Assembly (NCBI RefSeq): GCF_007859715.1
Contig: NZ_SJPG01000001.1
Location: 6,218,001-6,282,000, forward strand
DNA length: 64,000 nt
Direction: 5' to 3'
From: Rubinisphaera italica
Lineage (GTDB): Bacteria > Planctomycetota > Planctomycetia > Planctomycetales > Planctomycetaceae
In this document: positions 36,737 to 46,769 of the stretch, in pieces
Position numbering within the stretch: position 1 is the stretch's first letter
How the letters are laid out: the number at the start of each line of letters is the position of its first letter
The notes under the pieces: generated by a model
What the model saw: only the letters and a program-made list of their open reading frames with translations
Database searches by the model: none
Told to the model about the DNA's origin: nothing
Program-made: the position numbers and the translations under genes

Positions 36737-37742
36737 CGGATGCCTTTCCGTACTTTTCGAGCCGCGAGAGATATTCATGTGTAATATCATTCGGGACTTG
36801 TTCATCGGGTGGGCGATAGTTGAACATCGAAGGGTCGAGATTTGGCAGCTGAGTAACTTCTGTAAGTTCCATGGCCAACTGAGCGTAATAGCCGTTGCGT
36901 TCCGGATGTTTTTTCAGGCAAAGATATCGCATCGGGAACAGATCACTTTCTCGAATAAACAGTCGCACAAGATCTGGACGCGACTGATGAAAGATATTGA
37001 CGGCAAATTCATTTCCCATCGAATTCTCCGCACTTTCCGGTTTCCATTCCCCTTCAAGTACAATACAGGGCTCCTGATTAATACTGACCTGCTTGACAGC
37101 TCGAAAGTCCATCCGGGCTTCCAGCGAGGAGAGTAGTCCTGCCAGTCCACTCTGCATTTCTCTAGCAATCCGCGATTCGGTTTCATCCGCTCCATTGATC
37201 TTTGCGAAATCGGAGAGCCGCTGGAGATCGATACGTTCAATCTGCAGCCGCTGCGGCGGTTTGTCGGAATCGGTTTTGGCCGTTCGATCGGCTTCCGAAG
37301 TAATTTCACGAACAGACCAGATCACCTGTCCATTGGAAACCTGCAGAATTCTCCCCGAGGCTTTTTCGATTTCCATCTCGACCAGCAGCCGACTTTTCGA
37401 TTGCGGAGCCTGCCAGTATTTTCCCGTGGCCCGAAAACTTTGTGTCGGCGTTTGTATTATTTGCAAAACTTCGGCCCTGATCGGTCCCATATTATGCAGC
37501 AGCAAAAGTCGGGATTGCTTGATCAGCGAGTTCCCCTCGCGGATATTTTCAGCCAGCTGAGCGGGATCGAGCTCTTCCTCCGAGGATTTTCCGCTGAGGA
37601 CGGATTTCATTTTCCCCAGTAATTCCTGCGGATTTTTCACCGATTGCTTTAGGTCGCCACCCTGCGAGAGCCACACAAACAGCCCGATTGCGGCTATTCC
37701 CGCAATGCTAGCCGTCAATGTTAATCTGCGCAATATTTTCAT
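36720..37742 (-). CDS. LolA-like secreted/membrane-anchored protein
   Basis: 340 residues. N-terminal anchor LTASIAGIAAIGLFVWLSQGG, helical linker, then a strand-rich domain (about 85-320) resembling the LolA/LolB lipoprotein-carrier fold: RAEVLQIIQTPTQSFRATGKYW, SRLLVEMEIEKASGRILQVS, CIVLEGEW, FPMRYLCLKK. Such LolA-like proteins are abundant in planctomycetes and may handle lipids or lipoproteins in the periplasm. Overlaps the downstream cytochrome-like gene by 17 bases, so the two form an operon. Confidence 0.6.
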   Translation of the reverse strand: MKILRRLTLTASIAGIAAIGLFVWLSQGGDLKQSVKNPQELLGKMKSVLSGKSSEEELDPAQLAENIREGNSLIKQSRLLLLHNMGPIRAEVLQIIQTPTQSFRATGKYWQAPQSKSRLLVEMEIEKASGRILQVSNGQVIWSVREITSEADRTAKTDSDKPPQRLQIERIDLQRLSDFAKINGADETESRIAREMQSGLAGLLSSLEARMDFRAVKQVSINQEPCIVLEGEWKPESAENSMGNEFAVNIFHQSRPDLVRLFIRESDLFPMRYLCLKKHPERNGYYAQLAMELTEVTQLPNLDPSMFNYRPPDEQVPNDITHEYLSRLEKYGKASDAVIK

Positions 37743-38097
37743 GTTCGCCCGAAAATAACGAATTTGCCAAAGAATCCGGCCTCAAACATCCGAATAAGAA
37801 GTTACAGGACGTTGTCTGTGCGAAAGTGAATTGCGTAACCGCGCTTCAAATCACGAATTCAGACAACGGCTGGGAGTTTAGATCAGTTTTGAAATCGAAG
37901 TCGATGGCAATCTTGTCAGATTTGTATCGAATTCCTCAGACGTTAGAGGAATTGCAAGATTGCCCGGAACCCTCGGAACCTATTGATTTGTCGGTTCTGG
38001 CCACCTCTCGGTTTTCAACAGGATTGTTGTAACCGACCGGATCGGAAATCGGACGTCAGTTGTTCTCCTCCGGCCAATAACGAAAAAAGGACGAAAG
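37743..38097. other. intergenic region, nothing recognised
   Basis: About 355 bases, divergent between the LolA-like gene and a secreted-protein gene. No repeat of the window families and no clear fold. AAAGGACGAAAG before ATG 38098 is that gene's ribosome site. Confidence 0.4.
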
Positions 38098-39339
<1,242 letters not shown>

Positions 39340-39352
39340 TGTAAAAAGCTCC

Positions 39353-39385
39353 ATTTCGCCATCCGGATTATCCGGGTGGCGAAAT
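39353..39385 (+). terminator. terminator-like hairpin
   Basis: ATTTCGCCATCCGG, loop ATTAT, CCGGGTGGCGAAAT: a 14-bp stem with one wobble, followed by TCTCTTT. Located 14 bases after the surface lipoprotein stop codon. The T-run is weak. Confidence 0.7.
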
Positions 39386-39554
39386 TCTCTTTGAGGATCT
39401 CGCAGTATTTCCTAAGCTACAAGCCCCTCAAAGTTGTTTGCAGACGTATCCCTTCCTTCGCAAACAAAGTTTTCCCTTCACAACACCTGGAACGACTGAC
39501 GGAACTCTTCCGCACGTCCGACCTTTCTCACTTTTCAATAATGTGGTTCCTCCC

Positions 39555-40250
39555 ATGAGAGCAATCGCCTGGTTCCTGATTCTCAGCGGAACGGTTTTGA
39601 CCTCAAACGTAGATCGTTTGCAGGCTCAGGATCGATTTCCCGATCAGCGATACTATCACCCCCTCAATCATCATCACATGCCTCCCGGACAGGCAGGCAT
39701 GTGGGCCGGTGCCTTGGGACGAGCAGACCTGTGTTACTTCCAACCCGTGCAGATTCGCCTGCCGGCCAGTGGTCAGGTCACCTTCCTGCAATCACAGACA
39801 CATCCCGCTCCCGTCGCAGCCTCACCTGCTCAGGCAGGCTTCATGGTCGGCCCGTTGTATCGGATCAAACTCTCGAACATCGAAGGGTATCCGGGTCTGG
39901 AATTATATCCGACACTCGAACTGATGGACCGCCTTCATCCCCCTGCTCATCTGCGTCAAACCTATCCGATCCCTGTCGATTTGACCCAAGAAGACATCGA
40001 AAAAGCGGCTCAGGATCAGCTGGTCACAAAAATCATCTACATCGAACAGCCCGATATCGCTCTGCCTCATTCTGAAGAAGAACGAATTCGCGAAGAAGAA
40101 TTACCGAAGAACAGAAACTTATTGGAAGAGGCCGACCTGCGTGGCCGTCCGGTATTAATCCTCCGCATCGGCGGAAGAATCCCCAGTCCACACGAGTTGA
40201 ACGATCCCAGAATCATGCCACCACTCCCACTGGAGTTTGTGACAGAGTAA
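39555..40250 (+). CDS. secreted protein, paralog of 38098 gene
   Basis: 231 residues from ATG 39555 (MRAIAWFLILSGTVLTS), a clear signal peptide with likely cleavage after RLQA. It contains the same domain as its upstream neighbour: YRIKLSNIEGYPGLELYPTL, PVDLTQEDIEKAAQDQLVTK and IIYIEQPD. It lacks the Pro/Gly-rich tail. Function unknown. The frame is open to 39438, but that part is non-coding in character, and the signal peptide decides the start. Confidence 0.65.
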   Translation: MRAIAWFLILSGTVLTSNVDRLQAQDRFPDQRYYHPLNHHHMPPGQAGMWAGALGRADLCYFQPVQIRLPASGQVTFLQSQTHPAPVAASPAQAGFMVGPLYRIKLSNIEGYPGLELYPTLELMDRLHPPAHLRQTYPIPVDLTQEDIEKAAQDQLVTKIIYIEQPDIALPHSEEERIREEELPKNRNLLEEADLRGRPVLILRIGGRIPSPHELNDPRIMPPLPLEFVTE

Positions 40251-40254
40251 AGGC

Positions 40255-40276
40255 GTAGGGTGCGTCCTGACGCACC
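40255..40276 (+). repeat. family C palindrome core
   Basis: GTAGGGTGCGTCCTGACGCACC, the same core as at 7857 and 10867. Confidence 0.75.
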
Positions 40277-40317
40277 AAAATTAAACGCTGATTTCAAAAA
40301 ACAATTGAACAACCAAT

Positions 40318-40399
40318 GGGTGGCACGTCCCAGAACGAAGTGATGGGCGTGGCGATTACAAAAACCACGCCCTTCGCGATGCTCAGGGGCGTGCCACCT
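40318..40399 (+). repeat. dispersed repeat, family D, copy 1
   Basis: GGGTGGCACGTCCCAGAACG with GAAGTGATGGGCGTGG, then a hairpin GGGCGTGG/CCACGCCC, ending GGGCGTGCCACC which pairs with the beginning. It recurs at 42123-42186. Confidence 0.8.
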
Positions 40400-40468
40400 G
40401 GTCAAATTAAAATTTCCCGATCATAAAACCACTGCCATCTCAATCACGATAACTCAGCAGGTCTCACC

Positions 40469-42097
40469 ATGTTGAAATTAAATATGCCTTCCTGGCGAAC
40501 TGCACTTCCTGTTCGAATCGGACTAGGTGTCCTTTTATGTGCGAATTATTCGTGCAGCAACTCGAAAGAGATGGTCAGCCACGATCCCTTTGCCCACGAT
40601 AATCCCTCGGCTCAATTAGCCGCTCAGGAAAATACACTGGGAAATCATAAGACACTCGAAACCGCGGGCATTCCCTTCGAGAAACAACAGGTGGCTCAAT
40701 CGCAGGTTCCACCACAAGTGGTCGCCTCTTTGCCTGTGCAGCAGACTGCCCCTCAGGCTACCGAAACGGATGGCAAGGTTCACCTGAAAAGTGAATGGCC
40801 AGCCATTTCTGAGCAGACTGTCGGTTACAAAGCTCCCGAGATGTCAAAATATCAGGACATGCCAACAGCAGCACTTCCACCAGGAGGCTACGAACGCCCT
40901 ATCGGCGAATCCGAGCAGTGGTATCAAACCGCCAAAAAGACTCCAGCTCAAACCACTGAGAAAACCGAGATCATCCAAACCGCTTACGCAGACCAGACCA
41001 AAGAACCGGTTTACCAGTCTCCCTTCGAACCCGATGCCGACTTCACACCCGCCGAACCGCGAGAACGAATCGAAACAAACCGAGGCGGACAATACGAAGA
41101 GAATTCCGGTCACGCCACCATGGCCTGCCCACCCTTCCCCGGTCAGCAAGCCTGCAGTCCACAAGCCTGTGAAGCCTGCGATCCCGCATTCTATCCCGAC
41201 GAATACATCTGCGACGGCGGTGACCGCAAAGTTCCCGTCCACTACAGTCCCGGCACACGCGAAGGACTCGACACTCAAGATACAATTGCTGAATATCAGG
41301 ATGACACCGGCGAGCATCACATGAAGCCGACCAATGAAGTTTGTGTCTATGCTCCTCGATTTGGAGCCGTGAAATCGACGACGGGAAGTTCGGAAAATCT
41401 GGGCATCGATAAAGCACTCGGAGCCTATGAAAGCGTGAACGGTCTGGCGGTCAACACCCGCATCAAGCCGAATATGGAACAACAAAAAGAACAGATCAAC
41501 GCAGCCGTCGTGCGAAGTCGCGCCAGTGGACTCGAAACCGAAGAAGTCACTTTGGGCGTGAATCAGGCGACCACTACTGCCGATCACACCAAGCTCGAAA
41601 ACACAAACACCGATTACGGTTTCAGCGGACAGGTCGCCATGGATCGCTGGCAAACTCCAGTCGGTTTCGACGGACGCCAGGCAGCCGCCAGTTGGTCTCG
41701 TGAACAAAGCCCCGTTGCCGTGGCGACTGATGTTGGCGGGACCGAAGTTTACAGCTGGTTCCGTCCCGAAGAACTGGTCGGACTCGAAGACAAAAAACGG
41801 ATCGGCGATCTGTATGTCGACAAATCAGCCGACAAACGCGATGCCGTCACCGGCGATATCATCACCTTCACAATTCGTTTCCGCAACACGGGCGAACGAC
41901 CTCTGTACAATGTGCAGTTGATCGACAACCTCACCCCGCGACTCGAATTCATCGAAGGCACTGCTACCTCCGACCGCAACGGCCGACTGGTCGTCGAAGA
42001 CAATCAGGAAGGCAGCCTGATCCTCAAATGGGAACTCTCCGAAGAAATCGAGGGCAACTCCGGCGGCACCGTCACCTTCCAGGCACGCGTTCGATAA
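40469..42097 (+). CDS. secreted protein with C-terminal DUF11 domain
   Basis: 542 residues. The signal sequence ALPVRIGLGVLLCANYSCSNSKE has a Cys at its end, but the lipobox is not canonical. A long low-complexity middle rich in Gln, Glu, Pro and Thr (about 30-190) is followed by a Cys-rich patch (ACSPQACEACDPAFYPDEYICDGG, about 225-250, shown here only in part). The last 110 residues are a DUF11-type beta-sandwich: GDLYVDKSADKRDAVTGD, TIRFRNTGERPLYNVQLIDN and LTPRLEFIEGTAT. DUF11 domains occur in planctomycete cell-envelope proteins. A perfect terminator follows. Confidence 0.75.
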   Translation: MLKLNMPSWRTALPVRIGLGVLLCANYSCSNSKEMVSHDPFAHDNPSAQLAAQENTLGNHKTLETAGIPFEKQQVAQSQVPPQVVASLPVQQTAPQATETDGKVHLKSEWPAISEQTVGYKAPEMSKYQDMPTAALPPGGYERPIGESEQWYQTAKKTPAQTTEKTEIIQTAYADQTKEPVYQSPFEPDADFTPAEPRERIETNRGGQYEENSGHATMACPPFPGQQACSPQACEACDPAFYPDEYICDGGDRKVPVHYSPGTREGLDTQDTIAEYQDDTGEHHMKPTNEVCVYAPRFGAVKSTTGSSENLGIDKALGAYESVNGLAVNTRIKPNMEQQKEQINAAVVRSRASGLETEEVTLGVNQATTTADHTKLENTNTDYGFSGQVAMDRWQTPVGFDGRQAAASWSREQSPVAVATDVGGTEVYSWFRPEELVGLEDKKRIGDLYVDKSADKRDAVTGDIITFTIRFRNTGERPLYNVQLIDNLTPRLEFIEGTATSDRNGRLVVEDNQEGSLILKWELSEEIEGNSGGTVTFQARVR

Positions 42098-42122
42098 AGT
42101 CGGGATTAGGGTTTCAAATCCT

Positions 42123-42186
42123 GGGTGGCACGTCCCAGAACGAAGTGATGGGCGTGGTGGTTGCAACTAACCACCACGCCCTTTTT
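42123..42186 (+). repeat. dispersed repeat, family D, copy 2
   Basis: Shares the first 35 bases (GGGTGGCACGTCCCAGAACG onward) with 40318; its 3' half forms the terminator hairpin listed separately. Confidence 0.85.
42150..42186 (+). terminator. rho-independent terminator made by a family D repeat
   Basis: GGGCGTGGTGGTT, loop GCAACT, AACCACCACGCCC: a perfect 13-bp stem followed by TTTTT. It lies 50 bases after the DUF11 protein stop codon. A dispersed repeat here acts as a terminator. Confidence 0.85.
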
Positions 42187-42200
42187 CGTTGAGTTGAAAT

Positions 42201-42230
42201 GGTTGGCTGGGGTCTCAGCGCAGCCAACCA
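42201..42230. repeat. degenerate REP palindrome, family A
   Basis: GGTTGGCTGGGGTCTCAGCG with CAGCCAACCA; a shortened copy whose arms still pair. Confidence 0.65.
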
Positions 42231-42284
42231 CTGTTATAGAGATATCATTAAACGAGATGTCTAGTTTAAGTTATGTGAGATTTA

Positions 42285-42698
42285 ATGAAAGCCATTAGCA
42301 CGGCAGGACTCAAAAATCATCAAGCCGAATTAGACGGAGCAATGATTCGTCTTGAGGTTGAACGTTTTACCACATTGCTTTCAAAAGCGGGGATAGAAAG
42401 TGTGCGAGTATGGTGCAGCTATAACCCGGACTTACCGGACGACAGTCCTTTCCAGTCTCCTGAAGCAACCGTGCCACCGGAGTCTGTAATGAGATTCCTG
42501 AATGATGCCATCCGCAATAACGTCTGGCATTTTGGAGACTCGTGGAACCGTTCAGGCATCGAGGGTGTTGATGGATCATTCAAGTTCTTCCTTGGAAACG
42601 ACAAAGACATAACGCTTGAAACTGTTGTTATGTTTTTGTTTGATAGAACTAGAACAGCTTGGGAAAAAGCTGGCTACGAGATTGCCTACCATGATTGA
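42285..42698 (+). CDS. hypothetical protein
   Basis: 137 residues, soluble, no signal or membrane segment. Not recognised. The sequence is mixed helix and strand with RLEVERFTTLLSKAGIESVRVW, FLNDAIRNNVWHFGDSW and DITLETVVMFLFDRTRTAW. Between two REP copies; base use is slightly more AT-rich than its neighbours. ATG 42285 follows a GTGAGATTTA stretch without a strong ribosome site. Confidence 0.5.
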   Translation: MKAISTAGLKNHQAELDGAMIRLEVERFTTLLSKAGIESVRVWCSYNPDLPDDSPFQSPEATVPPESVMRFLNDAIRNNVWHFGDSWNRSGIEGVDGSFKFFLGNDKDITLETVVMFLFDRTRTAWEKAGYEIAYHD

Positions 42699-42706
42699 GT
42701 CCATTC

Positions 42707-42742
42707 GGATGGCTGGGGTCGAAGCGCACTGAAGCCACCAGA
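42707..42742 (+). repeat. degenerate REP palindrome, family A
   Basis: GGATGGCTGGGGTCGAAGCG followed by CACTGAAGCCACCAGA. Confidence 0.75.
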
Positions 42743-42816
42743 GTGGTCACTCGCCTGATCCAACCACACACGATACACTCTTAACATTCGAATTAATGTT
42801 AATGAGGAGTCTCCGC

Positions 42817-43785
<969 letters not shown>

Positions 43786-43790
43786 ACCCC

Positions 43791-43826
43791 GGGTGGCTGG
43801 GGTCGAAGCGCAGCGAAGCCCCCAGA
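43791..43826 (+). repeat. REP palindrome, family A, abutting RAYT remnant
   Basis: GGGTGGCTGGGGTCGAAGCG then CAGCGAAGCCCCCAGA, followed by the same spacer TAATTTGACGTCATG that precedes the full transposase gene. Confidence 0.9.
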
Positions 43827-43838
43827 TAATTTGACGTC

Positions 43839-43982
43839 ATGAATCAAAAGAAAATCCATCGAAGTAACATCCACGAATCAGGTCACGCTCATGAACTGAC
43901 ATTCTCCTGCTATCACCGTTATCCCTTCTTAAAAGCTCAACTCGACGAGCGGCGTAATACAATTTTGGAATTTGCGGTATGA
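43839..43982 (+). pseudogene. truncated REP-associated tyrosine transposase (RAYT) remnant 1
   Basis: 47 codons: MNQKKIHRSNIHESGHAHEL and on through TFSCYHRYPFLKA match the first 33 residues of the RAYT gene at 44484, then sequence diverges (QLDERRNTILEFAV). It lacks the HUH motif and catalytic Tyr. The stop overlaps the start of the next gene (ATGA). A REP lies 13 bases upstream exactly as in the intact copy. Confidence 0.85.
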
Positions 43983-44320
43983 CCGAACCATCAAATCGTA
44001 AGGATAAGTCATATGCAGAGAGGCAGACAAGGACAATTGCAATTATGGGGATTTTGTTACCGTTTGTGACATTAGCATTTGGACAATTGGGGTCGTACCT
44101 TCAGTATCTACAGACCGTTTCATTCGATCAATTAATTTTCACTGCTATCTTCTTGACTCTTCTCGGATGTCTCCCCGTAAGTATTTTGATTGCTGTGGTG
44201 ATTATTATCTCGGCCAAGTTTCAGAGTGAGAATTACAATGTGTTGCGGGCGATTCTGGTAATATCGTATTTTATTATTTTACCATGGGCAATATATGCTG
44301 GAAGATGCACTATATTTTAG
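43979..44320 (+). CDS. small membrane protein
   Basis: 113 residues with three hydrophobic helices (TIAIMGILLPFVTLAFGQLG, FTAIFLTLLGCLPVSILIAV, AILVISYFIILPWAIYAG). The basic N-terminus (RKDKSYAERQTRT) suggests it stays in the cytoplasm. Not recognised. Its ATG overlaps the stop of the RAYT remnant, so the remnant may now serve as a leader that couples translation. Lies between two REP/RAYT units. Confidence 0.5.
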   Translation: MTEPSNRKDKSYAERQTRTIAIMGILLPFVTLAFGQLGSYLQYLQTVSFDQLIFTAIFLTLLGCLPVSILIAVVIIISAKFQSENYNVLRAILVISYFIILPWAIYAGRCTIF

Positions 44321-44435
44321 GAACTACTGACTACCTCCGTGACCGGGTCGCAGGGTGGACCGACCGACTTTGTCGTTGGGTGCTGCAAGCACAAGATGAC
44401 TCACCATTCGCGCTTCATGTCTATTGAACAGCGTC

Positions 44436-44471
44436 GGGTGGCTGGGGTCGCAGCGCAGCGAAGCCCCCAGA
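44436..44471 (+). repeat. REP palindrome, family A, upstream of intact RAYT
   Basis: GGGTGGCTGGGGTCGCAGCG then CAGCGAAGCCCCCAGA, 12 bases before the RAYT start codon. This is the copy likely to be the transposase's own substrate. Confidence 0.9.
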
Positions 44472-44483
44472 TAATTTGACGTC

Positions 44484-45047
44484 ATGAATCAAAAGAGAAT
44501 CCATCGTATTAACATCCACGAACCAGGTCACGCTCATGAACTGACCTACTCATGCTATCACCGTTATCCCTTCTTGAAAGCCGAACGATGCTGTCAGTGG
44601 CTGGCTGATTCGATTGCCAATGCACGCCAGAAATATCAGTTTCACCTGTGGGCGTATGTCTTCATGCCGGATCACGTTCACATGATCATCTCTCCCAACA
44701 AAGAGTTCACGGATCTTTCAACAATTCGCAAAGCAATCAAACAGCCTGTTGGTCAATTAGCAATCGAATATCTAATTCAACATTCTCCTGAGTGGTTACC
44801 AAAAATCACTCGATCACGTGGCAAAAAGTCAGAGCGACTCTTCTGGCAATCCGGGGGAGGATACGATCGGAATATCGTCACTTCAAAATCATTGCTCTCC
44901 ATGATTGACTATATTCACGCAAATCCCGTTCGCAAAGGTTTGGTGAAGCAAGCTTCCGAATGGAAATGGTCGAGCGCGTCCTGGTATTTGAACTCTATCG
45001 ATGGGCCACTTTCAATTGATCCGATTCCCAAAGACTGGTTGGAATAA
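44484..45047 (+). CDS. REP-associated tyrosine transposase (RAYT, Y1/HUH family)
   Basis: 187 residues, single-domain enzyme of the TnpA-REP family related to IS200/IS605 transposases. It binds and cuts REP hairpins as single strands. Seen: HELTYSCYHRYPFLKAERC, then HLWAYVFMPDHVHMIISP with the HUH motif (His-Val-His), and a C-terminal IDYIHANPVRKGLV with SGGGYDRNIVTS carrying the likely catalytic Tyr around residue 131. All key residues are present. Flanked by family A REPs at 44436 (12 bases upstream) and 45066 (18 bases downstream, inverted), the usual RAYT layout. The start ATG lies in GACGTCATGAATC, the same sequence as in the remnants. Confidence 0.95.
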   Translation: MNQKRIHRINIHEPGHAHELTYSCYHRYPFLKAERCCQWLADSIANARQKYQFHLWAYVFMPDHVHMIISPNKEFTDLSTIRKAIKQPVGQLAIEYLIQHSPEWLPKITRSRGKKSERLFWQSGGGYDRNIVTSKSLLSMIDYIHANPVRKGLVKQASEWKWSSASWYLNSIDGPLSIDPIPKDWLE

Positions 45048-45065
45048 TTAGAATGAGCTATAAAC

Positions 45066-45101
45066 TCTGGGGGCTCCGCTGCGCTTCGACCCCAGCCACC
45101 C
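45066..45101 (-). repeat. REP palindrome, family A, downstream of RAYT
   Basis: GGGGGCTCCGCTGCGCTTCG followed by ACCCCAGCCACCC: reverse orientation, so the RAYT gene sits between two inverted REPs. Confidence 0.9.
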
Positions 45102-45259
45102 ATCGATAACCTGTTAAGGTAGTATTTTTTTATCCGTCTTCTCTTTCTTGCAAATTTGTTGACAATCTATTTGTGTTTGTTAAGAATTTTTACTTTTTCA
45201 AAGTAAATTAAATATAAAGAAAGATTTCTGTCTGATATTATATTAGTAAGTGAATAATC

Positions 45260-46009
45260 ATGGCAACAATTATTTCAAACGTAGCCGAACTCGTTGGTGT
45301 TGCCAACTCGTTGCGGGCAGAATGGAACGGAGAAATCTGGTGGCGAGGTCAGTCTTCCCAAATGTATTCTCTGATGCCCAGCGTTTACCGCAATGAACGT
45401 GGCACTCGTGGCGAGCAAAATCTGTCGTTGCGATTTCAGCAATATTCTCGTACACGACACCCCACGTGTCCAACGCATGACGATTACAGCTCGTGGTTGT
45501 TTTTAGCTCAACACTACGGGTTGCCAACACGACTTCTCGATTGGTCCGAATCCGCACTCGTCGCATTTTTCTTTGCCGCCAATGGCAACGCAAATACTGA
45601 CGCATTGTTGTACGCGCTGCATCCCCGCGAAATGAATCGAATTACTAATGGTGATCACACGCTGATACCTGTTTCTGCTTCGCCGGCAAATGAGTTATTC
45701 CGTGGAGCATTCGATGATAGATTTAACTCTGAAAAAACTGTTGCAATACTGTCCCACGAAATTGATAACCGCATGCTCATCCAGCAAAGTGCATTCACAC
45801 TTCATGGAACGTCTCGAGATTTGCGGGAAATCGAAGGAGCATCTTCTATTATTCGCAGCTACACAATTCCTTCGCAATCAAAACCACAAATAATTGCCGA
45901 ACTTGCATCACTTGGCATACGAAGGAGAACACTCTTTCCTGATCTTAATAATCTCGCTGAAGACCTCAAGCAGTTGGTGTTCTCAGAAACAGGCTTTAGA
46001 ATTGCATAA
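45260..46009 (+). CDS. FRG-domain protein
   Basis: 249 residues. The FRG (Phe-Arg-Gly) domain pattern covers most of it: EIWWRGQSSQMYSLMPSVYR at the N-terminus, SSWLFLAQHYGLPTRLLDWS with the conserved His-x-Gly-x-x-T-R-L-x-D-W, then ALVAFFFAAN and a late QQSAFTLHG. FRG proteins are single genes or parts of anti-phage and toxin-like operons; their biochemical activity is mostly unknown. The gene lies alone between REP/RAYT units, and its upstream region is AT-rich, which suggests horizontal arrival. A TTGACA hexamer near 45159 is a possible -35 with a weak -10. Confidence 0.85.
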   Translation: MATIISNVAELVGVANSLRAEWNGEIWWRGQSSQMYSLMPSVYRNERGTRGEQNLSLRFQQYSRTRHPTCPTHDDYSSWLFLAQHYGLPTRLLDWSESALVAFFFAANGNANTDALLYALHPREMNRITNGDHTLIPVSASPANELFRGAFDDRFNSEKTVAILSHEIDNRMLIQQSAFTLHGTSRDLREIEGASSIIRSYTIPSQSKPQIIAELASLGIRRRTLFPDLNNLAEDLKQLVFSETGFRIA

Positions 46010-46096
46010 CAATGTGTTGCACACAGACACTTGTAAATCGAGTGTAATCTCCACGTGGGTAGCCCCGTCAGGTGTCTGTGGTCAAAGCGCAGCGAC

Positions 46097-46132
46097 GGGT
46101 GGTTGGGGTCGAAGCGCAGCGGAGCCCCCAGA
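46097..46132 (+). repeat. REP palindrome, family A, abutting RAYT remnant 2
   Basis: GGGTGGTTGGGGTCGAAGCG then CAGCGGAGCCCCCAGA, followed by ATTATTGACGTCATATATC. Just to the left a partial copy (CAAAGCGCAGCGACGGG) precedes it. Confidence 0.85.
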
Positions 46133-46153
46133 ATTATTGACGTCATATATCAA

Positions 46154-46276
46154 AATGAAAACCCATCGAAGAAACATCCACGAGCCGACTGCCATGTCCA
46201 CGCTTGCCGTGGACATGGCAGTTTTGACATGGATGATTTCAAAGAGAAATGAATCCTGTACAGATCTCTTGATTTA
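46154..46276 (+). pseudogene. truncated RAYT remnant 2
   Basis: MKTHRRNIHEPTAMSTLAV matches residues 3-13 of the RAYT protein (KRIHRINIHEP) at its beginning, then runs into a different palindrome. Only about 11 residues are RAYT-derived. The original ATG is changed to ATA (GACGTCATATATC). Confidence 0.7.
46190..46220. repeat. perfect hairpin TGCCATGTCCACG/CGTGGACATGGCA
   Basis: A 13-bp perfect inverted repeat with loop CTTGC, placed exactly where the RAYT remnant sequence ends. A decayed relative (GCATGCTTCCACAAGTGTGA) is near 46330 and another near 8120. Confidence 0.8.
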
Positions 46277-46769
46277 ACGTTAAACTGACATTCTGAAAAA
46301 TGACGATCAGGATGAATTCCTTCACGCATTGCATGCTTCCACAAGTGTGAGCATGGCACTCGGCACCATTCCTCATTTGCCAGCAGGGACTTTGTTTGAT
46401 CGCACGAAAATTTGATTTCATGAAGATGCCCCGGTTCATGGTCATGTTTTATTCGCTTTTGTGAGTCATACTGTTAATCCAGTGTCCTTGACGTCATGCT
46501 TTAATCGCACTGGCAAAGTCAGTAGAACTTTGCAAAACAAACCTGATATTGACTGTTTTTTGTGAACGTAGCTATTGTTAAATAGATTCTTGAGTAATGT
46601 CCATCATAAAAATGGGAGTAGATAATGCGAACTATTATGCTTCTTCTTGTTAGTCTGAGTATATTCCCGTCGCAGCCTATGGCTGAGGAATTACACGCAC
46701 CGCAGGAAATAGTAACGGAAGATCACGGCACGCCAAGGATCCCGTTATTGATCGAATTAAAGATGGCTA

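Noticed and set aside
40844..41707. 287-codon open frame on the minus strand
   Set aside because: Antisense to the DUF11 protein; Cys/Gly/Phe-rich translation typical of shadow frames.
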